The notes under the pieces: model-generated | The model's input: only the letters and a program-made list of their open reading frames with translations | Database searches by the model: none | Told to the model about the DNA's origin: nothing | Shown here: in pieces, positions 25,601 to 38,254 of the stretch | How the letters are laid out: each line of letters begins with the position of its first letter | Position numbering within the stretch: position 1 is the first letter of the stretch | Source: Lineus longissimus | Taxonomy: Eukaryota; Nemertea; Pilidiophora; Heteronemertea; Lineidae | Length of the DNA stretch: 64,000 nt | Assembly: GCF_910592395.1 (NCBI RefSeq) | Contig: NC_088311.1 | Span: 930,501-994,500 of the forward strand | Reading direction: 5' to 3' | Made by a program: the position numbers and the translations under genes

Positions 25601-28600
25601 TTTGGATCAAAACTTGGTTGCACGGCCTAATTTGAATAACCATGGAAAGTACAGCATGTACCTGACAGATGATAGATGATAGAGAATTAGCCCCAAATTC
25701 GCCTCATCTACATGAAAATAGATTGATAAAAGGTGGAGTCTTGATCGGAAAACGACGGGGAAAAGCCAATAGGTCGATACTTATTTTGATGGTGTTCTCA
25801 ATAAATTGATTGTTTTTTCAGTTTCGAACGATATGTAACTTGATTCAACAGGTATGTAACATTGAACAAATAAAACTTGTTTGCTTCATGAAATAGTGAA
25901 GAAGGCGAAGACTAATTTTAGTTACCCTGGGGGTAGTGATGAAATAAGATAGGCATTTGGTTCAACAAATGGAAAGAAGACAGTAGGAGCTTTTGCAGCA
26001 TCCGAATTAAACGTAAGGCTGAGGAGTGGGGACCTACTTAGGATCCGCCACCTTTGCAACCGAATGTGACACTCTTCAGGCTATTATCCTAAACAGCTCG
26101 TCAAAAAGCGTTCGCTAGCTTGAGTGTGGTTTAAAGTCAAATTTTAGCAGTCATCCACGAAAAAGGTAGACGATTTGATACATTTCTTGAAAAGTGAGCT
26201 TTTTAAAGCGGTTATACTCCCATGGAATCGAAATCGAAATCGAATTCGTCTCACAGTCCATCAACGATTGCAAGCACTTCGTCACAGATGTAGGCCCTAT
26301 TCTGAATGATACGGAAAAGCAAGTTGATGCATTCGTTCCCAGCACGCGAGAGATAAAGGCCTGTACCTCATATCAAAGGAGGTGGACCAAGTGATAATAA
26401 AATATGGGGCCACTGTGCGCTCTCGTCCTTCATCTGGCAATACTTGTTATTCAATCGAATTAACAGTTTCTTGTTGAGCTACCAATATTATTTCATGCAC
26501 GCATGGAATAATACGAACGAATAATAAAACCCGTCTCACAGCTTTGGGCTGCAACCTCTAAGTGATTAAATAGTTGAATGAAAAACATCGGCATAGAAGC
26601 AATAAAACTGATATTTCAACTGAGCAATAAAAATCTACGCTTTGCAATTCAATTTCGTAGTGTCGACTCCTCTGAGAGAACTAAAAACACCATATTAACT
26701 GGATGGTAGGCAAGCTGTGCTGATCAGATCTGGCGGCACCGAGGGTGCATCTTCATCTGTGGTCGCTAGGATACCGTGGGTAGGGCGCGGCGGCCTAGGA
26801 CATGGTAAGTTTTGTGATGGGATTGCCTAGAAAGCCTGCCCATTTGGCCTGTCCTGAGTGAAAACCTTCAAAAGAGCTGCGTCCCCTCCATTAATATCGC
26901 GGCATCTATAGTCCATTCAAACAAGCATGCAGTAGCTACACATGACATGCACAAAAAAAGTCGCACTGAAAAATTGCCCAGGTGCTATGAGGAGAAAGAC
27001 TAGCCTTGCCGATGTAAAGTTTGCATGTCCTGTAAAAGTTCGTCGGTCCCAAAGGCATTCTTAAAGGCGTCACCCAGACGACTATGGCCGAGGCAGAGAG
27101 TTCTGACGTCACACCAATGATTGGAACTCTTGCAGCCCAGGAGGTATTAAAGTTGATCCGAGAGATCATGGGGTAAACGTCAACTGAAATAGCCAAGCCA
27201 GAAGGGGAGCTAAGACGCGCCAACAGAAGTGAATGGGGCTTGTCATAATTCTCACCGGCAAGTGTACCAAAGTCGGCCATTGCCATGGTAACGAGGGTGA
27301 GTCACCCTGAGAGACGCTGTAGAGGTAGCGCTGTGCCTCCTCGTCGATGTTGGTGGATTATAACCAAGGCTTACCCTGCTCCGGCTCGTGCCTCTACTGG
27401 CGAGCTCGAGCTGACTCACCCCGCACCCCAAATAACACACTACACTCAGCAGCTAAAGAAGTAGAGCGGTGTAGTTTTTTCGACTGAGGAAGCTAGCTCA
27501 TGTAGCTTTGGATAAACGTCTGTCCTGTTCGCAAAGGACAATCCAGTACCATTAGTAAAATATGGCCCATCGACTTCGGACAAAGACACAAGTAGGAGTC
27601 ACGACAGGCTCGCCAAATGATTCGGCGTTTGATAAAGCTCGAAATAAACCAGTTCATCTTCTTCTGCTCGATAAGGGATTGTTTCACAGACAGGACGGTC
27701 TCTATCACTTGGGAAATCGATATTAGGGTCCATCGATTCCGTGTTGTCTGGCATATTCGGAGTGGTACAGAAACCAGCGCGGAGAGATGTGTTAGAAATC
27801 CTGTAGCCTACTGATAGTTCATAAGCGGAGACATTGTAGTTTCTTTCTGTATAAGGGCCAAATCCGGGTCCAAATGTTTTCTTATGTCTCCATCACAGAG
27901 GGTCAGGAGTTTACAGTAACCAGATAACGCTCCGCCTTAGGTTCTGGACCTTTTTGACAGGCTCTTTATCAACGAGGACCAAAACCTTCTCCAGCAACGG
28001 GTTGTGATGATGTCCAGCATGGGCTCGCAGATGGTCATTTCAAGTCCCATAATCTGCTCTGAAATGCTTCATGTATACATGTTTATCATTCCCTATAAAG
28101 ATACTATCCTGTCTACATTTATCTACATTAACCGTTGCTAAAAGGTCAGGCCCGATATATCGATGGTTGAAGGGTGTAAAGCTTAATGCGACCTGTGACG
28201 ATATTGACGGCTGATGGGGTACACTCGAAACACATCGTGGCTATCTGATAACCCTCAGAATGTCATGTTTCTAGTCTACAGTCAATACGAGACGCTTAAA
28301 GTGATAGGTCACATCCCCTTGGATGGTGTGGGGAGGTAGCCAACGTGGAGATGAGGATTCCCGGGATTCCCACTTCTGCATGTGAGGTCCTTCATACTCT
28401 ACCACAACAGAAATGTGGGAAAAGGGCAATTGCCGATATATGGCATACGTAAATTGGCTTCTTAGCTTTGATTTAACACTCAGGAGTATCTAAAATGTAA
28501 TCCAACGCAATAGCAACATGGCCAAAGGCGACAAACACTGACATTGGTTACCACTACATTTGGTAACGACAGCGTCTAGTGATATAATGCCGTGCAACGT

Positions 28601-28896
28601 TAGATAGGCCTAGATGTCAGATGACAATAATCTGTCATTGACAGTGGCTGTCACTGACACTGACCTGTGTCGCTGTCACCTTGCTATGGCTGGAACACAA
28701 GAAGACACTATCCGGTATCACAGGCCCCAATAGGGCCTACACATTATGTATAACAACCGACCTCAGCAGCCTCGGGCATTAAATGCAATTGACATGGTTG
28801 TGTAGCCACTGTACAGTGGATGACATGTGCCATTTGGGTAGTATGAGTGTTGTGTGCATCAGCAGTGTATAAATCATGAAATAGTGTTCAACTCAC

Positions 28897-29250
28897 TTCT
28901 TGATGTTTACGTTTTTTGGCTAACGAACGTTCCTTTGGAGGCTGTCCCATGTAAGTGGGGTTGGTCAAATCGAATACAGATGGAACAGCTGTTTTTAACA
29001 AGTGGCATTTAATATTCAGTTGGATGCAGATATCAGGCTTCATGTGATAATCCGTATCGATAAAGTGATCACTGCAAAGTTTGGCCCAAGGCCCAGGCTT
29101 CCAACACTCCAAACGTTTGCACTTCCGAATCCACAGCTTCCTCCTCTCTCGTTCAACTGGCTTTGGAAATTCATGAAAATGGGTCCCATCCGTCATTCGA
29201 TTGTTCTTTGAGCTATCCTTGACACAATTCGGAGCCACACAATACACCAT
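28897..29250 (-). CDS. THAP-domain zinc finger protein, first exon
   Basis: An ATG at 29250 opens a frame whose first about 95 residues form a complete THAP domain, the C2CH DNA-binding zinc finger shared by THAP proteins and P-element-type transposases. The ligands are C4, C9 (MVYCVAPNC), C59 and H62 (AKLCSDHF), with a C-x4-C-x49-C-x2-H spacing. The other family-invariant positions are present: P29 in HEFPK, W40 in RRKLWIRKC, F63, and the closing AVPSVF motif (residues 88-93). A basic tail follows (AKKRKHQE). The frame reaches a stop at 28888, but CAAGAA|GTGAGT at 28897 is an excellent donor, so the protein probably continues in exons at lower coordinates that I could not identify. It lies on the same strand as NOL4, inside its 33.7-kb intron. 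It could be a nested host gene or a transposon-derived copy. An intronless 120-residue protein is the less likely alternative. Confidence 0.88.
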
Positions 29251-32200
29251 AGTGAATGAAACACATTACTTCCAGGTGTGCATAATTAATTAAGGCCCTC
29301 CAGCTTTTATGATTGCATGACATGTACAGATAGCCTGATTTACATCACAACTTTTGCTGAACCCGCCGCCTGGCTCTAACAAGCCAGTTGCTAGCCTGAT
29401 TAGGTAATCAAGTTGTCAAACACATAATTGGCTATATCTTCAAAATGGATGGAGCTAATTGCATTTGGTTTTCTGTATTGTATAAAGTGTTAGGTACACT
29501 TTTGAAATCGTCTTACAGCAGAAAATGGCAAAAAACCTGGAATTATGGCCTTTAAAAATACGATAACTTAGAAAAATGTCATCGCTCGCTTATTTGGCCA
29601 TAATATGCCTTCATCTTCTGCCCGCGGTTTGTCCGGAATAACGACCACTTTTAAACTGTTGTGATCGTCAACGAACGATTATCGGAATATCTCTACCTCC
29701 ATAAATAGAGAATGTCCTAATCTTTTTACATATGCAGACGAGCATTCCGGGAAATGCGCTCAGCGGCTTGAAGGAAAACGTATCTGTGGTTTTTTTACAC
29801 GCGGTAGAGCGCATACACCGAGGAAACCTCAACTTTGGATAGGTTACGGTCGATTTCGAAATTGCCAAACCAGCCGATCATGAGGAGAAAATGACTGAAT
29901 GTGATGAATTGGCACTACATGTCTCTTGTCATGTCTTGGTTTCGATACCGTTGAGTTGGCCCAACTCTTGACACACGCAGTCATGGCAGTGTTCCTGCAA
30001 AGAGAATCATCACCTTCTCATACAATTGACTTATTCAAAGTATTGGGTGTTGCAAGATGGATGATTCAATCTGAAGTCCAGGAACAAATAATATCTAAAT
30101 AGGCAGCAACAGGTGAGATAGGCAGGTCCATTGTGGAACGTCTTTCAGACAATTTGCCAGCAGCATGGACGGGCTACGATGCCTAGAGGAAGAGGAGAAC
30201 GCTGTTCCGCACTCTTTATCGTGTTTGTTCGAGAGAGAAAAGAGCACTCCCTGCACACAGATCACGTTCCTTTTCACACCTCTGTTCGGCCACACAAGTT
30301 TGGTCGTGGTGATCAGAGGATGTCATGACGATGATGGTGTTCTAAGAAACTCTTTGATTGGTCAACGGGATTTTGTCAAACAACCATGATAACAAAAAAC
30401 ATGTCGAAGAACACGGTCGATACTCGTACATCATCTTCGTCGGAAATGACAAATTTATATGACTCCAGTGCTACCTCGACATTTATTCAAATCTGTTATG
30501 ACGATACAATAACCAATAACCAAACTCTGCACAGGCCTTGGCACTCATAAATAATGCAGACCAATTTCTCAATTTATCTCGGGAGTTTTATTTATCAGTA
30601 TGGCGGCATATGGTGCACCCATATCGAGGCGGGCCGATACCAGTCATATTGAGCTAGGCAGATATCGAATGGAAATATTATAAGAATATCATCCAGGAGT
30701 GGAACTGTCACGAAGCCAGGCGATGGTTGGCCACAGAGTTGAGTTGTAGATCCGACAACATGCTGATACGGTGCATTGCGTGAGCCCCAATACGTCATCG
30801 TCCGTTCATTCCAAACTGTTCTCAAATCCACTTCAGTGTTCGCTCTGGACCAACAGACCAACTATTTCTTACCACCAGACCAAAAGCTGAGTATACAAAC
30901 CTCACGAAGTTCGAAAAGGAACAAAGTTAAGACGTAAATGTACTTCTTTTGAACGACTCGAGGTGACTCTTTCCAAAAACGAGACTCACAGGGAGTTTAG
31001 AACTAAACCCATCAGCAGACAAAAACATACCATGAGTTATGCTAAGAATAAATAGTCATTATTTATTCTTGGTCTTTGTAGCCAACAGATATGAAGAGGC
31101 ACTCTAACAGTGTATTTCAAAACGAGAAGTGTTGCCTTTAGAGAATTATTCAGAACCAACAATACCCACTCGAAACGGGTGATAACCCGAGAACCTTTTC
31201 GTAATTTGTTCATGCAGTCATAGGGTGACAAAAGTCGTGCGTAAAGACGACGACCTTGGATTGGTTTACATTCCTTCTTCCGAGAGGAATACCGTGCAAC
31301 TCTTTGTCTCAAGAGTGTACATGAGAAATCTGAGAATTGGAATTAGGTGATCAGAAGATGAATACCAAAATGAATTCGATAAATATATATTACGTGTTGT
31401 CCTGTCTCACACGAGGATGATATCTATCACGGGGAGGCACTCTGAAAGCCACAGAGTCAGCTTCCGAGCAACTGTCCCCGCGGGTCGGAATACTTGACCG
31501 CCAAACCGAACTTCAGTTGTCATTAGTCACCTTCAGCCTTATAAAGTACCCCTACCCAAGTGCAGTTGTCACGACAAAGACAAATCTACATGCCTAACAT
31601 CAACATTGACGAATCTAGGCTTGTTACAATATCATTTCGGTCATGATATTTGGATAAACCCAGACTTGATCACTACTAGTGGACAGATCGAGGTTTGGGA
31701 TGATATCTTCAGTGCATGCCAGGTGTGGTATGGGTAGACATGACTTCGTAGTGGACTCAATGGATCGCACAATTCCGCAGGAAGACATTTGCTATCGATC
31801 GGTGGAATTGTTTTAGTTACCCCTCTGGGCCAGGCATGTTCCACATGATACCTTCCCATGACCGTGTTTACCTGGTAATACAATGTCATGTTGATTCGGT
31901 GTAGTCAAACTATGGCCAATATGGTAACAAGTTACACTTCACCGCCATGTGCAACAACTCCAACAAATCTGCATAGACTGGGGAGTTTCATAGGGCAACG
32001 TATTGGTGACTTGGTTCAAACATGTTCTCAGCAAGAACTGGATTGGCTCTTGCAAATTCGTCCTCGCACCTCCTTGCCAACGAATATAATATGGGGTAAT
32101 TATCAGGTCTCAGGGTGTCCGGTTTGGCACGTTTGACCGGGCTGAAGGACCCTGTTCTACGATAAGATTGAAGTACTGATCTCGAACGATGAGCTTTTGA

Positions 32201-35200
32201 AGTATGTTGTCGGGTGTATATTGTAAATCGACAACGAGGGATCCCGATTGATCAGCCAAGTCGTGGTTTAGTTTTGTTGATGAGGTGGGTATGGTGCATC
32301 TCAGTCTTGGGTAAAGGTTGGGAACACCAAGCAAAGTATCACAGCTGAATGAAGGTTGGACAGGAGGAGGGAAATTTGAGGGTAATAGATGGGTCTACGA
32401 TAGCAGAAGATTGTATTTCATATCGGAATAGCATAATACAAATACATTGCAAGAGTAGACAGTTACATCTACAAAGACGAACAGCTCTGCATGGATTATG
32501 ATGATACATTATGCTTTCCTTTGATAATCACGACAATGACATAATAAATGTACATGTACAGGTAGATACATGACAAAGGATACAAAGCAACGTACAGTGC
32601 AGATTAGAATGAAGTATACATGTACATCGTACATGACATTACAAAAGAGAAAAGGTCCTATTCTGACTGATACTGAAAGAAAGGTATGGTGGAGTCAAAT
32701 GTGACTGTTCAAAGTGCCATGTCACTGGTTGCAGTGTAACTGACTGTCATCAAAATGATAACAACTTGATTCGTTGCCATAGGCTTGAAAGACAGGTTCT
32801 GAACAGTTCTTTTTTGAGGAATTGAACCTCTTTCCTGTCTGTTTTTGTCATCAGGGGCCTATAAGTTAACTTTGCTTTGTTAAAACAAAGGTTCTTTTTA
32901 GCTCTTGGGCGGCTAGGCTTCCAAAGACGACAATGCATGCAGATCTGAACATTTTTTTGGTATGAATTTGAGTACAGATGACAATTATAATTGGTACATA
33001 AAGTAAAGTACAGTAACCTCATTCTTCACAAGACATCCTTATGTATACATGTAAAGGAAGTGGGTACTTCAGATGAGGACACGAGGACATGTATGGCGGG
33101 TAGGACCTATAGAGATTTAGGCTATTATAGTACAAGGAAGAGAGACAAGTAAATACATAGTTGCATGACTTGGCAACGGATTAAAGCATAACATAATACA
33201 ATGCATTGCATGGATCGATATTCATAATTCTATATAAAGAACTGGTTTGATGAAATACACAAGAAGTCTGATGTCAAATCAGTAGTATTTGACTAGAGTA
33301 TAACGAGCAGTAGGGGAACACGGGAGGGACGGGTGTATGGCGTTCCACTTGGCCATCAATGCTTAGGCTACCCGAGGCTGGGTTTCGATGTAACGGCAAC
33401 ACCACTCGTCCGATATGTGCACATAACTTTACCAAAATAGATTTAGGTTACAGGGGGAATACACTGCGCATAATTATGTTGTTATAGCCCCGAATGATTC
33501 AGCTGACTGCATATGCCAGTATACAGTTTATACGAGAGAACGTGAATAGGCAATTTAAACGGGGCTGAGAGTCGATATGGGTACTGCTGTGGACACATTA
33601 TATGGGCTCTGAAAAATTAATCGACCCATCTGGTGTTCTGAGTGAGTGGAGCAGAAGACTCGTATATGACAGGCTATGAGTGGGCCCAGGCACTCCACCA
33701 CGAATATACCCACGGCCATCTTTTATATCACTATATATTACTACCATAGAATTGCATCATCAAATTATTCTCAGAAGAGACGGAGCCAATCGATATTCAG
33801 CCAACATGACAACAACAAATCTACATCCCTCACAACACTTAACATGACATCCCTACCATGCATCCCCCCACAACAACAATCTGTAAATTGTTAACTCGTC
33901 CATAACACAAATTGCAATATCAACAACATCTCCGCACTTGTTCCTACATCACAGAAGGACCTGCCCTCCAAATAACTCTTTGTGTAACTAATAACTACAA
34001 ACTATTGTATCGGGCACGCGCCTGTCCCTCCGCTACCCCGTCCGCCATTTTGCTTGTGCCCATCGCCACAAAAGGCTTTCCGAAGCGTGTCACAAAGATA
34101 CACATTGATGCCTCCATCTGAAGCGAATAGATTCATCAATGTACTGCCGACATATCGATCACTAACACACAGAGACTAGATTTATAAATATCAGTAAAGT
34201 GTACCTTTCGCCTGTTAGTATGTATCTTCTTCTTCCTGTGTCCAATCATGAGAGCCCGATCCTGTACCTCTCGCTCGCTGAATCCTACTCTCCTCTCCAC
34301 CGATCACAGCGTTCCACTGGCGTTCCCGTACTCACTGATACCCGTTCCGCGAAAACAAAGAAATTAACATAAAGTCCACTTGTGTTCCCCTTCCCGAATC
34401 CTGTAGACCTATCGTTGATTAGTCACTCTCCTGCGGGGCTCCAGATTACGTCAGATTATCTTAGTCGGCAAGAAAAGCGGGCACATTTCCATAAATGTCG
34501 ACTGCGATGGTTCCGTGTGTTTGCCCTTCTGCTGGAGACCGGGCTGCTGGATGGAGTGAGAGAGGGGAGAGCGATCGACCAAATATTCCCAAGGCGTGTC
34601 GCTGTGTCCCCTTTTGAGCATGCGTTACTCGAATAATGGGGCCATTAGCATGGCAGAGCACTATATTTAGATTGAAAGGGGAACAGGAGGGGGGACTCGT
34701 GCCGATTTTCAGCAGCATGTGCCGTGATGGCTACTCTAGCTTATTCACCTGATACGGGGTATGAGTGTGGCCCGGCTTTTATCGATTTTAGTTAATTATG
34801 GAGGCTCGCGATTGACTGTGGTACACTCGGCCAGACCATGCGGCAGAGATAAAATATACTCCAAGCTCTTGGACTCTTACTGGACTCTTCTGTCCTAGAG
34901 GGGTCCGTATACTTGGTCAGTCTTGCCTCCGACATGTGCGATGCTCAGCCCCCATACGGGATATACATGGGTCAAACCCCTATTCAATACCATCGACCAT
35001 TGTTTTTATTCAAATTGTCTCTAATATGGTACTTACTTTGAATGAGACGATAACTGAGCCCTCAGTGACCCTCTGACCTGACAAGACACCCATACCAATA
35101 TCTCTCATACCAATTACAGAGACATCCTGCTAAAACCCATGCTTCTACCATCCTACATAATAATTTAGGTTTTTAGTGTACTTTAATTTAAGCATTTCAT

Positions 35201-35400
35201 CTTTCATGTTTTATCGACCCATTCTATATAACAACCTCATACTGGGCCTATTTTAGTCCAACAATAAGAAATATCACCATACGAGATAAGTGGCAACCCC
35301 TGCACAGATTGGTGGTGGGGACACCGTACTTTGAACATCGATTCGTAAGAATTGCTTTCCTTTCTCCTGTCTCAGGAGGACATGGTGAAGGGAGTTCCAT

Positions 35401-35450
35401 CATCTTCCAGCATCTTCCAGCATCTTCCAGCATCTTCCATCATCTTCCAG
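35401..35450. repeat. Tandem repeat, 5 x 10 bp
   Basis: Five consecutive copies of CATCTTCCAG; the fourth ends in T instead of G. A (GT)n stretch follows at about 35471-35483. Confidence 0.95.
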
Positions 35451-38240
35451 CAAGACCAAACCTTAAGGAAATGTGTGTGTGTGTGATTAATCCCAACCTC
35501 TAGACATCTTCTGACTGCTAAGAACAACATGCTTAATAAATACGGCTGCGGGCCTGTACCCCTGGATGAGAAAACAATTGAAGTGCGCGGGCAGGGTGAG
35601 CGCAAAGATTTGGCCGCTTTCTCTTGGAACAAGCAATTGATTTACATTACGGATGTCTACGGTGTTCATGTCAGGCCAGGCCTTATACATTAACCCGGAC
35701 TGAGATCATGCTTTAGGCATTATTTGCTGTTGAGTTCCTGTCAGCCCCCATGTACCCATGACCAAATATTCACCCCACTTCAACCAAACAAGGAAGTCGG
35801 TCTCGGCATGTTCGCTCAAGTTCGGACGCCACGAATGCGGTCTCATTATGTGTTTCCTCACCGGAAACCTCTTTTGGAACGCGTCTGCTGTAGATTAGTT
35901 GAAGGGAAAATATCAAGATTTGTGATAAGAACATCTACTTTAAAAAAAAGAGGCTGTGCCAAATAGGCTTTGGTGTCCAGTGCTATGCTTTTATAAGCAT
36001 TACTACAAGTGCACGCTGACGTTCTTCAAAATCTTAAGGGAAGTCAACCCCTATTCTACACCCCAACAGTACAAGACCCAGATAGCCGCATTTTCAAATC
36101 GAATCTTCTCTATTTCGTCCACAGTCCTATTTCTTTACCAATACATTTCGACAGCCTATCAATACATATACCAGTTCACGGCATGTTAAACACATTTCAT
36201 TTCGTTATGCTGATGCTGATGCTACAATGTATGAAAGATTCGACTTGATCAGAGACTGGGAAACATACCCAAGTTCAACAACGTATCAAACTCAAAGTAA
36301 CTTTTCGCCGTTGATTCCAAATGCGTCGGGTAATGACAGGTCACCCTGTCAATTGAATAACATATTCCGCTCCCAATATGAGGTTAACATTGATGGTGTC
36401 GGTTGATGTAACATGACGATTGTCAGTGGTCACATACGTAATATAATTTGGTAACACCCGGTGCGCCAGTCTAGCGGGACGCACGGGCTAAAGGAACCTA
36501 ATGAATGAACGCTCTACCTGTCCATTGTGTCCATTGTGTCAATACAAAGGCTGACACGCGCCGTCATGCCTTCGTTACATTGGAAACCCTTTATTTCGGA
36601 TGGTGAATGGAGATTATAATAATGTTGTTAATGTATGCTAATTCGTATTGTGTGGCCATTAATGACGAGAACTGTTACCTTACCTTCAAAGAATATGTAC
36701 ATGGAATGTAATGCGTAAGATAACACACCTTTTGTCCAATACATACTTGCTTCATAAACATACTTTAAGACATTTCCATTCGAAGGCCCTGTTCAATACC
36801 TTTATGATCATCATCACAGCATATGTTTTATGCAGTTCCCAAAATCAACAAAGTGCAGTATGATTTGTCTATCATGCTATGGGTTCTTTCAGCAAGAACA
36901 TCAGCCTGCCGAAAGGAAAGTTTACAGAACGCTGATGGTCCCATGAAAACTACGGACATCTTGTATAGGTCTTCTCGGTATACCCCGGTACCCGAGTAGC
37001 TCCCGGACAGCACCTTCACTGACCTATGATTCACACGGGCCCATTATGTACAAGTTGTCCATGCCCCATTCATTTCGTCATAATCATAAAACTATGAGCT
37101 CGGTCATTACCGATGCGGAACACCCTATATCTTGCCAGTTTTTCTAAGCCTCAATGATCCTCTTTGAATCGACACACAATCGTGCGAAAGAACGCGATCG
37201 ATATCTAACTAGTGCACCCGTCCATGATATCTCCGAGTCCCCATATGTGCCCATACGAAATATGCTACAGAACCTATACGCTATAGCCAATATGGACGGT
37301 GAGCGGCCATCTTGCAGCTTCGTGTTCCAATGGCCATGGACTTTGAACAGAAGAAGCAGTGGTCTTATCGATAAGCTGGTCGAACTTCTCAGTCTTGAGC
37401 CACTCCCAAGGCCGTTGCTGCTGGATACACAAGACAGACCAAGGAGACACATCAACCGACTCTAGTCGCAGCGGAGAGTGGCGTTTTTGTGAAGAAAATA
37501 TGTCATTTTTTTATCACTTCATAAAGAATTCTGCTTTCCTTGAAAGAATTATCCTTAAAAACTAAACATTCAAAGGGTCTAACTCAGTTCTTTGTTGTCA
37601 TAGTTGGCACGGGGCAATTTTTCATCTTTCTGACCCGGCTGCGAGATCAAGAGATCGACGGGTAGCTTTGTTGTCAAGGGGCTGACCGACACCTCTTTTT
37701 GGCTATTGAGTTCACAACAAAAGAAACAAAATGTTGTAATTCTCACATGCGACTGAAAAGCCTTGACCCCGATCCAAATGAAAGTTCGTAATTAATAGTT
37801 GCTCTCCACTTCATCTGTCCTTGTTGACGACAATGCCACTTTACATCTCTTGGGACTGATCATATACACGGACCATATGCCGATTTCAACAAGGCCACTT
37901 GGTCCTCTCATCGTGAACTAGAGTTTGGCCAGGTCCCATCCAATACGTGTGGGACAGGCCTACTGATATTAGGTAGCGAAAAGTGAACATTCCGCAGTCA
38001 TTCTCTTAGAACGCAGAACAATCGCACACATTGCAAAGAGCGTTTACTGCTGCCTTAGACTTAGTTGGGCTCAGCCTTAGTTGGTTCATTGCTTTTCTCG
38101 TATGCATATGCTGATGGACTATCGGGTGATCACGCTGACACTAAGATAGTAACCGGGCATGTCCTTTAGAACAGCACGGCTCCCCTACCCTCTCAGCTTA
38201 TCACGCCTTACTCAGAGGTCGTATGACTTATTCACGAAAC

Positions 38241-38254
38241 GCAACCATGGCAAC
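38241..38254. promoter_or_regulatory. RFX X-box-like palindrome
   Basis: GCAACCATGGCAAC is close to the X-box consensus with one deviation in the left half. It is intronic and function is unknown. Confidence 0.35.

Noticed and set aside
26936-27440. Minus-strand ORFs beginning MAMADFGTLAG, considered as a downstream THAP exon.
   Set aside because: The ATG sits in an X-box-like palindrome and GCCG|GTGAGA would end the frame after 11 codons. There is no THAP-protein or transposase similarity.
35401-35450. Regularly spaced short repeats considered as a CRISPR-like array.
   Set aside because: They are contiguous 10-bp tandem copies without spacers, in a eukaryotic genome.
37144-37465. Frames of 103 codons open on both strands.
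   Set aside because: The plus frame has an ATG and ends DRPRRHINRL, but no domain or splice evidence supports either strand. Mirrored open frames are expected when one strand lacks stop complements.
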